Below are positions 46,087-56,158 of a DNA stretch of 64,000 nt, one piece after another. Below the pieces are notes generated by a model. That model did not search any database and was not told where the DNA came from. It was given only the letters and a program-made list of their open reading frames with translations. The stretch spans positions 52,034-116,033 of the forward strand of contig NZ_JAENRR010000014.1 in the NCBI RefSeq assembly GCF_016612505.1. The letters run 5' to 3'. A program made the translations under genes and the position numbers. The DNA comes from Carboxylicivirga marina. Lineage in GTDB: Bacteria; Bacteroidota; Bacteroidia; Bacteroidales; Marinilabiliaceae. How positions within the stretch are numbered: the first letter of the stretch is position 1; each line of letters opens with the position of its first letter.

Positions 46087-46935
46087 TTATTGGTTTTGTC
46101 CGAAAAATTGAAAGACCGTATCTGAATAGGTTTTAGATACCGGAATTTCTATAACAGGCTGGGTATTAAGTTTTATTCTTAAGCCCTCTTTAGTTAGTTC
46201 AATAAGTTTTACTTTCTGAAAGTTAACCATGTAGGAGCGATGGCAACGAACGACTTCCATAGGTTTTAAAGATGATTCAAGTTGCTTTAGAGTGTTTCGC
46301 AATAAAAATTTCTCATGCTTCTGATGATCGGAATAATAGATGGTCACATAATTGTCGGCACCTTGCAAGTATAGTAAATCATCAATCTTTAAAGAAAGAC
46401 GCATTGTGCCTTTTTCATCTTTAAACAACACCATACCACTAGGTTCAAGCTTTTCGGTATCTCCTTCAGAAATGGCTTCAAGCTTTTCTTTATTATCAAT
46501 CCAGGCAAAATACAGCCAGGTAACAGTATAAGGTATCAAAAGAACCAATGCTGTATTTTGAGCCGATACCTTCAATGCTTCATCAAATTCTCTTGGGTCG
46601 TTAAGAATGAGCATCTCATAAAGTGTGTAGAACAACGACATACTCACAATTTCAATGGCGATCCATATCATATAGTGGCCAATTGAAATGTGTTTGCCTT
46701 TTTTGGCGGAATGATACATGATAATGCGACTGACCACGACCACCAATACACCTGTCAGTATAACCAGACTGGAGTAGAAAAAAAGTTGCAAGCGTGTAAT
46801 CGGAAACCAATTACTAACATCGAAAGGCTCATAAATATTGATGAAAACTAAAGCAAAAGCTGCAGTGAAGAGAATAAGGCGAACGATATTCTTCTTTTTT
46901 ATAAGATATGCCGGTATTGCTTTACTTAAGTCCAT
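46087..46935 (-). CDS. Membrane-bound LytTR-family transcriptional regulator
   Basis: 282 aa from MDLSKAIPAYLIKKKNIVRL; an ATG at 46953 would add six residues. Four hydrophobic segments (about 20-155) precede a soluble linker and a LytTR DNA-binding domain (about 180-275: LSLKIDDLLYLQGADNYVTI, EVVRCHRSYMVNFQKV). Such membrane LytTR proteins are a common Bacteroidota one-component type that senses envelope or unknown signals. It is divergent from DUF6051 and lies just downstream of the znu promoter region. Confidence 0.85.
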   Translation of the reverse strand: MDLSKAIPAYLIKKKNIVRLILFTAAFALVFINIYEPFDVSNWFPITRLQLFFYSSLVILTGVLVVVVSRIIMYHSAKKGKHISIGHYMIWIAIEIVSMSLFYTLYEMLILNDPREFDEALKVSAQNTALVLLIPYTVTWLYFAWIDNKEKLEAISEGDTEKLEPSGMVLFKDEKGTMRLSLKIDDLLYLQGADNYVTIYYSDHQKHEKFLLRNTLKQLESSLKPMEVVRCHRSYMVNFQKVKLIELTKEGLRIKLNTQPVIEIPVSKTYSDTVFQFFGQNQ

Positions 46936-47177
46936 GACTGCATAAAGATGCATTAAAAACTTTAAAAAAGAATGTCATCAAGTGCCTTTTTGTCTGATGA
47001 GATGAAAAAATGAAAGCAAAATTTCACCCCGGTATAATAAATTTCACCCCACAATACGTATTTTAAGCCCTATACACGCGAGTGAATCACATAAAATTGC
47101 ACAGTACATAATTGTTCGGTTTGTTTGTATCCGAAGATGTAAATGAACAAGAGAACATCGCATATTTATGAAACTCC

Positions 47178-48302
47178 ATGAATTATTTTTTTCTATATCA
47201 AACTCTGAAGGCACAGTTTTCGTCGGGAGCTGCCACACACACTCCCGATGGAAGTGCTTTTGGTATTTATTCACACGAGTTTCATTCTAACACATCTGTT
47301 TCGTACCCCATCGATTCTACATCGGCCTTTGATATTGAGTATTCTGATAATAATTCTAATCAGGATTTTACCTATCCGATATTTCATCCGAATAAGGAGA
47401 AATCAGATGATTGTATCATTCTATTACACGGTTTAAATGAGCGAAGCTGGGAGAAATATTTACCATGGGGATATCAGTTAGCAAATTATACAGGAAAAAC
47501 GGTCATACTCTTTCCCATTGCTTACCATATGAATCGTTCACCTAAAAACTGGTGCGATCCAAGGCAAATGAGCTCATTTGTCAAAGAACGGTTATCTAAA
47601 TCTGATCATATCCAACAACTGAGTGTAGCCAACGTGGCATTGAGTGATAGGCTTACTAATCACCCTGAACGGTTTTTGTTATCGGGCTATCAGGCAGCTT
47701 GCGATTTATTGGATCTTGTGAATAACATTAAGGCTGGTAAGCATGCTTTTGTAAAGGCTGATGCACGAGTTGATTTCTTTGCCTATTCGATAGGTTCATT
47801 TCTGTCGCAGATTATGTTTTTAGCGCATGGTAATGATGTTTTAGATAAAAGTAAGCTCTTTATTTTTTGTGGTGGAAGCGCTTTCGCCGATTGGCAGGGC
47901 GTGTCAAAGTTTATTATGGATAGCAAAGCGTTTGACAAGCTTCATTCATATTATAACAATAATGAATTTACGAATTGCGAGGTAAAGCGGGTGATTGAAG
48001 AAACTGCTTTGGGACAGTCCTTTGTAGATATGCTATCAATTGAGAATTTGCGAAAAAGAGGGAATGTTTATTATTCCTCATTACGAGATAGAATGGCAGC
48101 AGTTGCCTTAAAGAATGATAAGGTGGCAGTTGCTGATAAAATTAAAAATGCACTAAAGGGGGTTAATGTAGATGAGTGGAACTTGAATTATAGTTATTCC
48201 CACATTATGCCGTTCCCTATTGCTTCTAATAAATTGGTAAATCAGATCAATGAAGCGTTTGATAAATTGATGCTTCGTGCTTCTCTGCTTTTTACAACTT
48301 GA
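47178..48302 (+). CDS. DUF6051 family protein with alpha/beta-hydrolase-like fold
   Basis: 374 aa. The pattern CIILLHGLNERSWEKYLPWG (oxyanion-loop HG) and DFFAYSIGSFLSQIM (nucleophile-elbow-like A-Y-S-I-G-S) fits an alpha/beta hydrolase whose elbow lacks the usual G-x-S-x-G first glycine. This matches DUF6051, which is of unknown function. No signal peptide. It is followed by a strong bidirectional terminator toward tkt. Confidence 0.7.
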   Translation: MNYFFLYQTLKAQFSSGAATHTPDGSAFGIYSHEFHSNTSVSYPIDSTSAFDIEYSDNNSNQDFTYPIFHPNKEKSDDCIILLHGLNERSWEKYLPWGYQLANYTGKTVILFPIAYHMNRSPKNWCDPRQMSSFVKERLSKSDHIQQLSVANVALSDRLTNHPERFLLSGYQAACDLLDLVNNIKAGKHAFVKADARVDFFAYSIGSFLSQIMFLAHGNDVLDKSKLFIFCGGSAFADWQGVSKFIMDSKAFDKLHSYYNNNEFTNCEVKRVIEETALGQSFVDMLSIENLRKRGNVYYSSLRDRMAAVALKNDKVAVADKIKNALKGVNVDEWNLNYSYSHIMPFPIASNKLVNQINEAFDKLMLRASLLFTT

Positions 48303-48324
48303 CGAGAATGGGATTGGTCTGAAA

Positions 48325-48363
48325 AAAAGGGTGATTGGTTAAACGTAACCATCACCCTTTTTT
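48325..48363. terminator. Bidirectional terminator
   Basis: AAAAGGGTGATTGGTTA pairs with TAACCATCACCCTTTT with one bulge, between the convergent DUF6051 gene and tkt. Confidence 0.85.
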
Positions 48364-48384
48364 AGAAATATGTTATAGAATAAA

Positions 48385-50406
48385 CTATCCTAACATCTCA
48401 GTAACCTGATTGAATACATTCTCACCGGTAAAGCCAAATTCTTTATCCAGAACAGTATAAGGAGCTGAATATCCAAAGTGGTTCAATCCCCAAACTTTAC
48501 CATTAGCACCAACTAATCCTTCTAGTGTAACAGATAATCCTGCAGTCATACCAAAACGAGGTGTTTCAGCAGGTAAAACAGCCGCTTGATAAGCAGCATC
48601 CTGATTGCGGAACAAACCTTCTGAAATTACAGAAACCACATTTACCTTCAATCCTTTTTGCTCGCGTAACAGTTTAGCACCATCTACTAAAGTAGATACT
48701 TCAGAACCAGAAGCTAAAAGAACAACGTCGGGTGTATCAGCATCTTTTTCAACAATGTAAGCCCCTTTTTCGGCTTGCAAAGCTGATTCGAAAGAGCTTC
48801 CTGGTAAGTTTGAAATATTCTGACGAGATAAGATTAAAGCAGTCGGTGTTTTGGTATTCTCCATCGCCATTTTCCATGCAACAGTTCCTTCGTTCACATC
48901 AGCCGGGCGAACAACCAACATACCGTTATCACCATGGTGGTTTTTCAACTTCTCTAATAAACGAATTTGTGCTTCCTGCTCAATTGGCTGGTGAGTTGGA
49001 CCATCTTCTCCTACACGGAAAGCATCGTGTGTCCATACATACTTAACCGGCAATTGCATCAAAGCAGCCATACGCGCTGTTGGTTTCATGTAATCAGAGA
49101 ATACAAAGAAAGTACCACATACAGGAATAATACCACCGTGAAGAGCCATACCATTGGCAATAGCACCCATTGTTAATTCAGCAACACCAATCTGAAGGAA
49201 AGCCCCAGAGAAATCACCCTTTTTAAACACAGTTGTTTTCTTTAAGAAACCATCTGTTTTATCTGAGTTAGCCAGGTCGGCCGACATCACAATCATGTTT
49301 TCAACCTGCTCGGCAAAAGCACCTAGTACTGTAGCTGAAGCAGCACGGGTAGCAGCTCCTGCTTTTTGCTCAATAGCAGCATAGTCAACCTTTGTTTCAC
49401 CAGAAATGAATGATGCTAATTTAGCAGCTAATTCTGGATTCGCTTTTTCCCACTCAGCCTGTTCGGCTTTTTTATCAGCTACATAAGCTGATTTTTTAGC
49501 GTGAGCTTCAGCATATAACTCAGTAACTTCAGCAAAAATCTGGAATGGATTTTCAGCATCAGCTCCTAAGTTTTTCATTGTATCGGCAAATGACGCACCT
49601 GCAGCACTTAAAGGCTGTCCGTGTGTTGAAACTTGCTTTTCAAAAGAATCACCAGCGTCAGTTACAGCACCTTTACCCATAATGGTTTTACCAATGATTA
49701 AGTAAGGCTTCTCAGTTTCTGCGTTGGCTGCATCCAATGCTTTGCGAATCTGGTCATGGTCGTTACCATCAATCGTCATGGTGGCCCATCCCCAGGCTTC
49801 GTATTTTTTAGCAGTATCTTCAATTGTTACATCATCACAAACAGTTGATAACTGAATGTCATTTGAATCATAGAACATTACAAGGTTGCTCAATCCTAAA
49901 TGACCTGCTATACGTCCTGCTCCCTGCGAAATTTCTTCCTGAATACCACCATCAGAGATGAAGGTATAGGTTTTGTGTGCCATCCACTCACCAAAGCGAG
50001 CAACTAAAAAGCGCTCAGCAATCGCAGCACCAAGAGCCATTACGTGACCTTGTCCAAGTGGGCCCGATGTATTTTCGACACCTCTTTCAAAATCAACCTC
50101 AGGATGACCTGGTGTTGGGCTTCCCCACTGGCGGAAGTTGGCACAATCGTCCATGCTGTATGTGCCTGTTAATGCTAATCCAGCATATAACATTGGCGAC
50201 ATGTGGCCAGGATCAAGGAAAAAACGGTCGCGGTTAAACCAAGTACGGTCCGTAGGGTCATAGTTCAAATACTCCGAAAACAAAACGTGCATAAAATCTG
50301 CACCACCCATGGCACCACCCGGGTGACCTGATTTTGCTTTTTCAACCATGGCGGCTGATAAAATCCGAATGTTGTCGGCTGCTAACTTTGAAATGTTCTT
50401 GTCCAT
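48385..50406 (-). CDS. tkt: Transketolase
   Basis: 673 aa, standard length. It transfers two-carbon units in the pentose phosphate pathway using ThDP. The N-terminal KSGHPGGAMGGADFMH, the ThDP motif region (SDGGIQEEISQGAGRIAGH), and the pyrimidine and C-terminal domains are present with ENTSGPLGQGHVMALGAA. It is monocistronic; a long 5' leader precedes it. Confidence 0.97.
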   Translation of the reverse strand: MDKNISKLAADNIRILSAAMVEKAKSGHPGGAMGGADFMHVLFSEYLNYDPTDRTWFNRDRFFLDPGHMSPMLYAGLALTGTYSMDDCANFRQWGSPTPGHPEVDFERGVENTSGPLGQGHVMALGAAIAERFLVARFGEWMAHKTYTFISDGGIQEEISQGAGRIAGHLGLSNLVMFYDSNDIQLSTVCDDVTIEDTAKKYEAWGWATMTIDGNDHDQIRKALDAANAETEKPYLIIGKTIMGKGAVTDAGDSFEKQVSTHGQPLSAAGASFADTMKNLGADAENPFQIFAEVTELYAEAHAKKSAYVADKKAEQAEWEKANPELAAKLASFISGETKVDYAAIEQKAGAATRAASATVLGAFAEQVENMIVMSADLANSDKTDGFLKKTTVFKKGDFSGAFLQIGVAELTMGAIANGMALHGGIIPVCGTFFVFSDYMKPTARMAALMQLPVKYVWTHDAFRVGEDGPTHQPIEQEAQIRLLEKLKNHHGDNGMLVVRPADVNEGTVAWKMAMENTKTPTALILSRQNISNLPGSSFESALQAEKGAYIVEKDADTPDVVLLASGSEVSTLVDGAKLLREQKGLKVNVVSVISEGLFRNQDAAYQAAVLPAETPRFGMTAGLSVTLEGLVGANGKVWGLNHFGYSAPYTVLDKEFGFTGENVFNQVTEMLG

Positions 50407-50558
50407 TACGTTTTTAAAATTTTAAAATTTCATACAGTCATTCGTTCTGTATGGAACTTGTTAAGCAGCCCGGCTCACACCGAGCTACTAAACAGGTTTC
50501 TATTGTTGTTAATTTACCCGGTAAATACACAACAGTAGAACAGTCTTCAAACTGAGCG

Positions 50559-50566
50559 CAAAAATA
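50559..50566 (-). promoter_or_regulatory. -7 element of the tkt promoter
   Basis: TATTTTTG on the minus strand within GTGTATTTTTGCGC, the same 14-mer found at the znuA promoter. The -33 box is weak. It implies a leader of about 145 nt before tkt. The 317-bp gap otherwise holds the divergent pdxB promoter region. Confidence 0.5.
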
Positions 50567-50729
50567 CACTTTTTTCTATATCAGATAAATTTTATAGCAC
50601 ATGACTTTTATTGTTTTTGTCTGATTTGCTAAACTTTAAGTTCATAAGGCCTGTAAACGTTAGTGTTCAGCCGGGTATTAACTTATCTGAGTTTATTATT
50701 AGTTTTGTGCTTCACTTTATACAATGACC

Positions 50730-51866
50730 ATGCTTAAGATAGTTGCAGATAATAAAATTCCTTTTCTTGATGGTGCTTTAGAGCCCTATGCCGATGTTTG
50801 TTATTTGCCAGGCGGTGATATTTCAAGTGATGTACTAAAAGATACTGATGCGTTGATTACGCGAACGCGTACAAAGTGTAACGAATCGACTTTAAGTGGA
50901 AGTAAGTTGAAGATGATTACTTCTGCTACAATCGGTTTTGATCATATCGATACAGCTTGGTGTGAGCAAAATGGTATTGAATGGACGAATGCACCAGGAT
51001 GTAATTCTGAATCGGTAAAGCAATATGTTGGTGCTGTCTTGGCTTTGTTAGTATTAGAAAAGGGCTGGCAACTAAAGGAGAAATCCATTGCTATAGTTGG
51101 CGTTGGCAATGTGGGGAGTAAAGTGTCAACCATGGCGAGTGCTTTAGGAATGACCGTTTATGAGGTTGATCCACCTCGGGCCCGTCGTGAAAAGGATAAG
51201 TACTTTTATCAATTACATGATGTTGTGCATAAAGCTGATATTATTACATTTCATACTCCATTAACAAGAGATGGTGATGAAAGGACTTACCATTTGGCTA
51301 ATGAGGGTTTACTCTTAAAAATGAAATCCGATGCCGTGCTTATCAATTCATCGCGAGGAGAGGTGGTGGATGGAAATGCCTTAAAGAAGACCCTTCAGAA
51401 TAAAGGAATTGGCAATGCGGTGCTTGATGTATGGGAAAATGAACCAAACATAGACACAGATTTATTAAACCTGGTTTGGATTGCAACGCCTCACATCGCT
51501 GGTTATTCACAAGATGGTAAGGCCAAGGGCACGCAAATGAGTGTTCAAGCCATCAGCCGTTATTTTAATTTAGGTATTGATGATTGGGAGGCTACTGGAA
51601 TACCCGAACCAGAAGAGAAGTTGATTACTATAGATTGTGACCACTTAAGTGATGGCAAGGTGGCTGCTTTAGCCATGTTACATACTTACCATTTAATGAG
51701 TGATGATGCAGCTTTACGTACTGATTTAGCGAAATTTGAATATTTGCGTGGAGCATATCCTGTTCGCCGGGAGTTTTCGGCCTATCAGATTGATTTAATC
51801 AATGGCAGTGAAGGTCTGAAGGAAAAGCTACTTAAATTAGGTTTCTCAAAAGTAGTGTTAAAATAG
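50730..51866 (+). CDS. pdxB: Erythronate-4-phosphate dehydrogenase
   Basis: 379 aa from MLKIVADNKIPFL (an ATG at 50724 would add two residues). A D-2-hydroxyacid dehydrogenase fold with the NAD motif GVGNVGSKVSTMA and the catalytic set around LINSSRGEVVDGNAL and IATPHIAGYSQDGK; the C-terminal PdxB-specific dimerisation domain (about 290-375) distinguishes it from SerA-type enzymes. It acts in the DXP-dependent pyridoxal-5'-phosphate pathway. Confidence 0.93.
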   Translation: MLKIVADNKIPFLDGALEPYADVCYLPGGDISSDVLKDTDALITRTRTKCNESTLSGSKLKMITSATIGFDHIDTAWCEQNGIEWTNAPGCNSESVKQYVGAVLALLVLEKGWQLKEKSIAIVGVGNVGSKVSTMASALGMTVYEVDPPRARREKDKYFYQLHDVVHKADIITFHTPLTRDGDERTYHLANEGLLLKMKSDAVLINSSRGEVVDGNALKKTLQNKGIGNAVLDVWENEPNIDTDLLNLVWIATPHIAGYSQDGKAKGTQMSVQAISRYFNLGIDDWEATGIPEPEEKLITIDCDHLSDGKVAALAMLHTYHLMSDDAALRTDLAKFEYLRGAYPVRREFSAYQIDLINGSEGLKEKLLKLGFSKVVLK

Positions 51867-51913
51867 AGCAGCAGAGTCGAATGACCCTACCGCTCTTCAA
51901 AGAAAATCCAGAT

Positions 51914-53260
51914 TTATACTTTGCTTAACTGTAAATCGTGAGTTTTAACAAATTCGATTATTGATTCATCTAAAGTGGGCTGACCAATCTCTTGCAGATC
52001 GTAGTAAACACGCGTATTTGGCTTAGTGATATTTACGACCCTGTTCAAATCAATTGGGGTGCCAATTATAACCGAGTCGCACGGTACATTGTCAATGGTC
52101 GCCTGTAGGTCTTTGACCTGTTCATCACCATAGCCCATGGCTGGAAGCAAGGTGCCAATATTCGGATAGATTTGGTAAGTTTCGGCTAGTTTGCCAATAG
52201 CATATTCGCGCGGATCGATTATTTCAGCCGCACCAAACTTTTTAGCAGCAACAGTGCCGGCGCCAATCTTCATCTCCCCATGTGTTAAGGTTGGGCCATC
52301 CTCAATCACCAATACACGCTTTCCTTTGATGACTGAAATATCATCAACACGAATGGGCGAGGCTCCATCAATTACAGTTGCAGACGGATTCAGGCTATCA
52401 ATATTGGCACGTAACTGATTAATATCTTCAGGAGCTGCACTGTCCATTTTATTGATGACAATGATATCGGCCATGCGAATATTTACCTCACCAGGATAAT
52501 AGCTTAGTTCGTGATTTACACGATGCGGATCGGCCACCGTCACAAGCAAATCGGGTTGGTAAAACGAAAAATCATTGTTGCCTCCATCCCATAGTATAAC
52601 GTCACAGCCGTCCGGGTCATTTTCGGCTGCGTCTAGTATCGCTTGATAATCAACACCAGCATAAATGACATTGCCACGTACTACGTGTGGTTCATATTCT
52701 TCCATCTCTTCAATGGTACATTTGTGATAGGCTAAATCATCAATGCTTGCAAAACGTTGAACCTTTTGTTTTACCAGGTCGCCATAAGGCATCGGATGAC
52801 GAATAGCCACTACTTTTAAACCTTGCTTCATTAATAATTCGATGACTTTTCGAGACGTTTGACTTTTACCGCAGCCGGTGCGAGTGGCACATACAGAAAT
52901 AACAGGTTTATTACTCTTTATCTGCGTTTGGTTGGGGCCAAGAAGCATAAAGGAGGCACCAGCTGCATTTACACGAGCCGATAGGTTCATCACGCGATTG
53001 TATGGCACATCGCTGTAGGAGAATACACACACATCGGCTTCTTTTTCGATGATTAGTTTTTCAAGATCGTCTTCAGCGAAGATGGGTATACCATCGGGGT
53101 AAAGACTGCCAGCTAACTCGGCCGGATACTTACGCCCATCGATATCAGGAATTTGTGCTGCAGTAAAGGCAACAACCTTGTAATCCTGGTTATTCCTGAA
53201 AAAGGTGTTGAAATTGTGAAAGTCTCTTCCGGCAGCGCCGATAATAATGGCTTTTTGCAT
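51914..53260 (-). CDS. Cyclic 2,3-diphosphoglycerate synthase-like P-loop protein
   Basis: 448 aa: an N-terminal Rossmann-like part (AIIIGAAGRDFHNFNTFF) and a P-loop ATPase/GTPase-type domain with CATRTGCGKSQTSRKVI (about 122-138), acidic VILWDGGNNDFSFYQPD, and NKMD. It matches the family annotated as cyclic 2,3-diphosphoglycerate synthetase (cpgS-like), first known in methanogens. The substrate in Bacteroidota is uncertain; a nucleotide-driven ligase reaction is the safe statement. It is monocistronic, convergent with pdxB. Confidence 0.75.
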   Translation of the reverse strand: MQKAIIIGAAGRDFHNFNTFFRNNQDYKVVAFTAAQIPDIDGRKYPAELAGSLYPDGIPIFAEDDLEKLIIEKEADVCVFSYSDVPYNRVMNLSARVNAAGASFMLLGPNQTQIKSNKPVISVCATRTGCGKSQTSRKVIELLMKQGLKVVAIRHPMPYGDLVKQKVQRFASIDDLAYHKCTIEEMEEYEPHVVRGNVIYAGVDYQAILDAAENDPDGCDVILWDGGNNDFSFYQPDLLVTVADPHRVNHELSYYPGEVNIRMADIIVINKMDSAAPEDINQLRANIDSLNPSATVIDGASPIRVDDISVIKGKRVLVIEDGPTLTHGEMKIGAGTVAAKKFGAAEIIDPREYAIGKLAETYQIYPNIGTLLPAMGYGDEQVKDLQATIDNVPCDSVIIGTPIDLNRVVNITKPNTRVYYDLQEIGQPTLDESIIEFVKTHDLQLSKV

Positions 53261-53429
53261 AATGTTGTTGATTTGGTTATTGATTATTTAGGTGACTGGA
53301 TTTCAAATGGATGTCCCATATAAAATTACCCTTTGCCCAATTAAAAGGCCAATAAAATAAACATGTTAAGAAACAGGGTGTTAATCTTGAAGTACTAATA
53401 GTGTTAACGTATTTTTATATGTTTGTCCA

Positions 53430-54017
53430 ATGAATTTTCTGGCTCATTTATATTTATCAGGCGATAATCCACGCATACAGGTTGGTAATTTTATTGGCGA
53501 CCATGTAAAGGGGCGTGCTTATGAGAAGTATTCGCCAGAGATAAAACAGGGTATTCTTCTACATCGTAAGATTGACGATTTTACCGACCGCCATACATTG
53601 GTTAAACAGAGTGCCAGGCGATTAAATGAGAGATATGGTCGCTATTCGGGCATCATCATTGATGTATTTTACGATCATTTTTTAGGTGTCAACTGGGCGC
53701 ACTTTTCATCAATATCCCTTAAGCAATATGTATCAAAAGTGCATAAGGTACTATTAAGCAATTACTTTAAGTTACCTGCTGATGTGAAGCGCTTTTTGCC
53801 TTTCCTGGTTAAGAGTCGTCGCCTAGAAACTTATGCCACCAAAGAGGGTATTGAGCGGAGTTTGCGTATCATGTCAAACTACTCATCTCTGCCCGATCAT
53901 ACAAGTTGGGCCATGGAACAAATGGATGAACATTACCAGGCATTTAACGATGATTTCATGGCTTTTTTTAATGAAGTGAAACTGATGGCAGAAACGGAGC
54001 TAGTGAGGGATATGTGA
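53430..54017 (+). CDS. acpH: Acyl carrier protein phosphodiesterase
   Basis: 195 aa HD-like protein that removes 4'-phosphopantetheine from ACP. MNFLAHLYLSGDNPRIQVGN and the metal ligands in LLHRKIDDFTDRH, plus IIIDVFYDHFLGVNW, match AcpH. It is convergent with prmC after a gap of about 170 bp containing low-complexity CTCATCTCTTACCTC-type sequence. Confidence 0.9.
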   Translation: MNFLAHLYLSGDNPRIQVGNFIGDHVKGRAYEKYSPEIKQGILLHRKIDDFTDRHTLVKQSARRLNERYGRYSGIIIDVFYDHFLGVNWAHFSSISLKQYVSKVHKVLLSNYFKLPADVKRFLPFLVKSRRLETYATKEGIERSLRIMSNYSSLPDHTSWAMEQMDEHYQAFNDDFMAFFNEVKLMAETELVRDM

Positions 54018-54186
54018 TGTAGGGTTTCATGATGGACAGTTGTGGAACGTCTGAGACGACTAGTTCGTGAGGCAGTGTGTTTCGGGTTCTAAGTTGCGAG
54101 TCTTTTAGTTTACAAAATGACTGTTTGTCAAATCATCCCTATTATTATGAGCTTCAAGCTTGTTCTCCCTTCTCACCTCTCATCTC

Positions 54187-55038
54187 TTACCTCTTTACTG
54201 CTTTCATCATTCTATCTTTGCCGTTGATATCTTTGCGGCACTCAATGTTTGAATAGCCCAATTGGCTAAGCATATCCGTCATGTCTTTTGCCAGATACTC
54301 GTTTATTTCAAAATAGAGGTGGCCATTAGATTTTAGTGTAGTCTGTCCAAGCTGAGCTATGGTGCGATAAAAAATGAGCGGGTCATGATCTGAAACAAAA
54401 AGCGCTGTGTGTGGCTCGTTATCTAATACGTTAGGGGCCATCATCTCTTTTTCCAATTCGCGCACATAAGGCGGATTACTAACGATGCAGTCATACATTG
54501 CCTCATCGGCCTGATGAGTCAATACATCTACTTGAGCGAAATGAACAGCGTGACCAAGTTGAGTGGCATTGTTTTGGGCTGTTTCAAGTGCTTTATCAGA
54601 AATATCCCAGGCAGTGACCTTGGTATTCGGTAAGTTGGCTTTTAGTGAAATGGCAATGCAGCCACTACCTGTTCCAATGTCCAACAAGCTTTCTGGTGCC
54701 AGCTTATCCTTCAATATCCAGTCGACCAGCTCTTCTGTTTCGGGGCGCGGAATCAAAACCGATGGGTTGACTTTAAACTCCAGACCATAAAACTCTGTTG
54801 AGCCAACGATGTATTGCAAGGGAATGTGTTCTTTTAGTTGCGCGGCATATTCGCGTAACTGCTTTAGTTGCTCTTCTTTCAGCAGTTCCTGACTCATCAT
54901 TAATAATTGGGTGTTACTAAGCTGCAAAATGTGCTGCAGTATTAGTTTGGCCATCTGCCGAATCTCATACTCAGGGTACTCGTTCTTTAGCTCGATTAGC
55001 AAGTTGGAAGTAAATTGTTGAATCGTAGTGCCACTCAT
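54187..55038 (-). CDS. prmC: Peptide chain release factor N5-glutamine methyltransferase
   Basis: About 283 aa from MSGTTIQQFTSN. The frame extends to 55131, but that part overlaps the divergent ribD start and lacks family similarity. It methylates the GGQ glutamine of RF1/RF2. The SAM motif LLDIGTGSGCIAISLK and the catalytic NPPY motif (IVSNPPYVREL) are intact; the N-terminal helical domain is of the PrmC type. It is divergent from ribD with a 36-bp gap between the starts. Confidence 0.93.
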   Translation of the reverse strand: MSGTTIQQFTSNLLIELKNEYPEYEIRQMAKLILQHILQLSNTQLLMMSQELLKEEQLKQLREYAAQLKEHIPLQYIVGSTEFYGLEFKVNPSVLIPRPETEELVDWILKDKLAPESLLDIGTGSGCIAISLKANLPNTKVTAWDISDKALETAQNNATQLGHAVHFAQVDVLTHQADEAMYDCIVSNPPYVRELEKEMMAPNVLDNEPHTALFVSDHDPLIFYRTIAQLGQTTLKSNGHLYFEINEYLAKDMTDMLSQLGYSNIECRKDINGKDRMMKAVKR

Positions 55039-55074
55039 TTTTTGTATCTTGAACGGCAAAATTACGAAACTCCA

Positions 55075-56127
55075 ATGAATCATTTGTCCGTTGAGGAAAA
55101 ATACATGCAGCGCTGCCTGCAACTGGCACAACTAGCCGAAGGGAATACCTATCCTAACCCCATGGTTGGTAGTGTAATCGTGTGTGATGGTAAAATAATA
55201 GGTGAGGGCTATCACCGTAAAGCGGGTGAGCCACATGCTGAAGTTAATGCAGTGAATGCGGTAAAGGATAAATCACTTTTAAAAGAATCAACTTTGTATG
55301 TTAACCTGGAGCCATGTGCGCATTATGGAAAAACACCGCCTTGCTCTAAACTGATTATCGATAGTGAGATACCTAATGTGGTGATTGCTTGTATCGATTC
55401 CTTTTCTGAGGTGTCGGGCAAAGGCGTTGAAATGATGGAGAAAGCGGGTGTAAAAGTAAAAACTGGAGTGTTGGAGGAGGAGAGCCTCGAACTCAATCGT
55501 CGGTTTTTTACCTTTCATAATCAAAAGCGACCGTACATCATTCTGAAATGGGCCGAAACAAAAGATGGTTTTATTGATATTGAGCGAAACGAATCGAACT
55601 ATGGTCAGCCCACCTGGATAACCAATGCATGGGCCCGCAGAGCAGTGCATCAGCAGCGTACCACCGAGCAGGCCATCCTGATAGGCACGCAAACAGCCAT
55701 CAAAGATAAGCCATCTTTAACTGTGCGCGACTGGTCCGGACATCAGCCGCTACGATGCGTGATTGATAAGCAATGTAAATTAGACGATAGCTATCAGTTA
55801 CTGGACAGGCAGCATCCAACGGTGGTTTATAATTCCTTAAAAAATGAAGCGGCCACCAAGCTGGAGTATGTCAAAATTGGCGAAGTAGATTTCATGACGC
55901 AAATACTGAATGATCTTTGGCAGCGAGGCATACAATCAGTGATTGTAGAAGGTGGTAGCGCCACCTTACAGTATTTTATTAAAGACGACTTATGGGACGA
56001 AGCTCATCGCTACATTGGTGATGTGTTTTTTGAAAAGGGAGTAGCCGCGCCAAATATAACCGGGAATATAGTGCGAAACCATACATTTGGCTCAAGTAAA
56101 TTATTGGTGTATCGCAATAATTTGTAA
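55075..56127 (+). CDS. ribD: Bifunctional diaminohydroxyphosphoribosylaminopyrimidine deaminase/reductase
   Basis: 350 aa. The N-terminal deaminase domain (about 1-150) has zinc ligands in HAEVNAVNAV and NLEPCAHYGKTPPCSK; the C-terminal reductase domain (from about 165) has NAWARRAVHQQRT and VEGGSATLQYF. It catalyses the second and third steps of riboflavin synthesis. The start MNHLSVEEKYMQRCLQ at 55075 is chosen because the upstream 20 codons overlap prmC's start region. cls follows after 31 nt. Confidence 0.95.
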   Translation: MNHLSVEEKYMQRCLQLAQLAEGNTYPNPMVGSVIVCDGKIIGEGYHRKAGEPHAEVNAVNAVKDKSLLKESTLYVNLEPCAHYGKTPPCSKLIIDSEIPNVVIACIDSFSEVSGKGVEMMEKAGVKVKTGVLEEESLELNRRFFTFHNQKRPYIILKWAETKDGFIDIERNESNYGQPTWITNAWARRAVHQQRTTEQAILIGTQTAIKDKPSLTVRDWSGHQPLRCVIDKQCKLDDSYQLLDRQHPTVVYNSLKNEAATKLEYVKIGEVDFMTQILNDLWQRGIQSVIVEGGSATLQYFIKDDLWDEAHRYIGDVFFEKGVAAPNITGNIVRNHTFGSSKLLVYRNNL

Positions 56128-56158
56128 ATTACCGCTAAACGAACACTGACCGCAGTCT

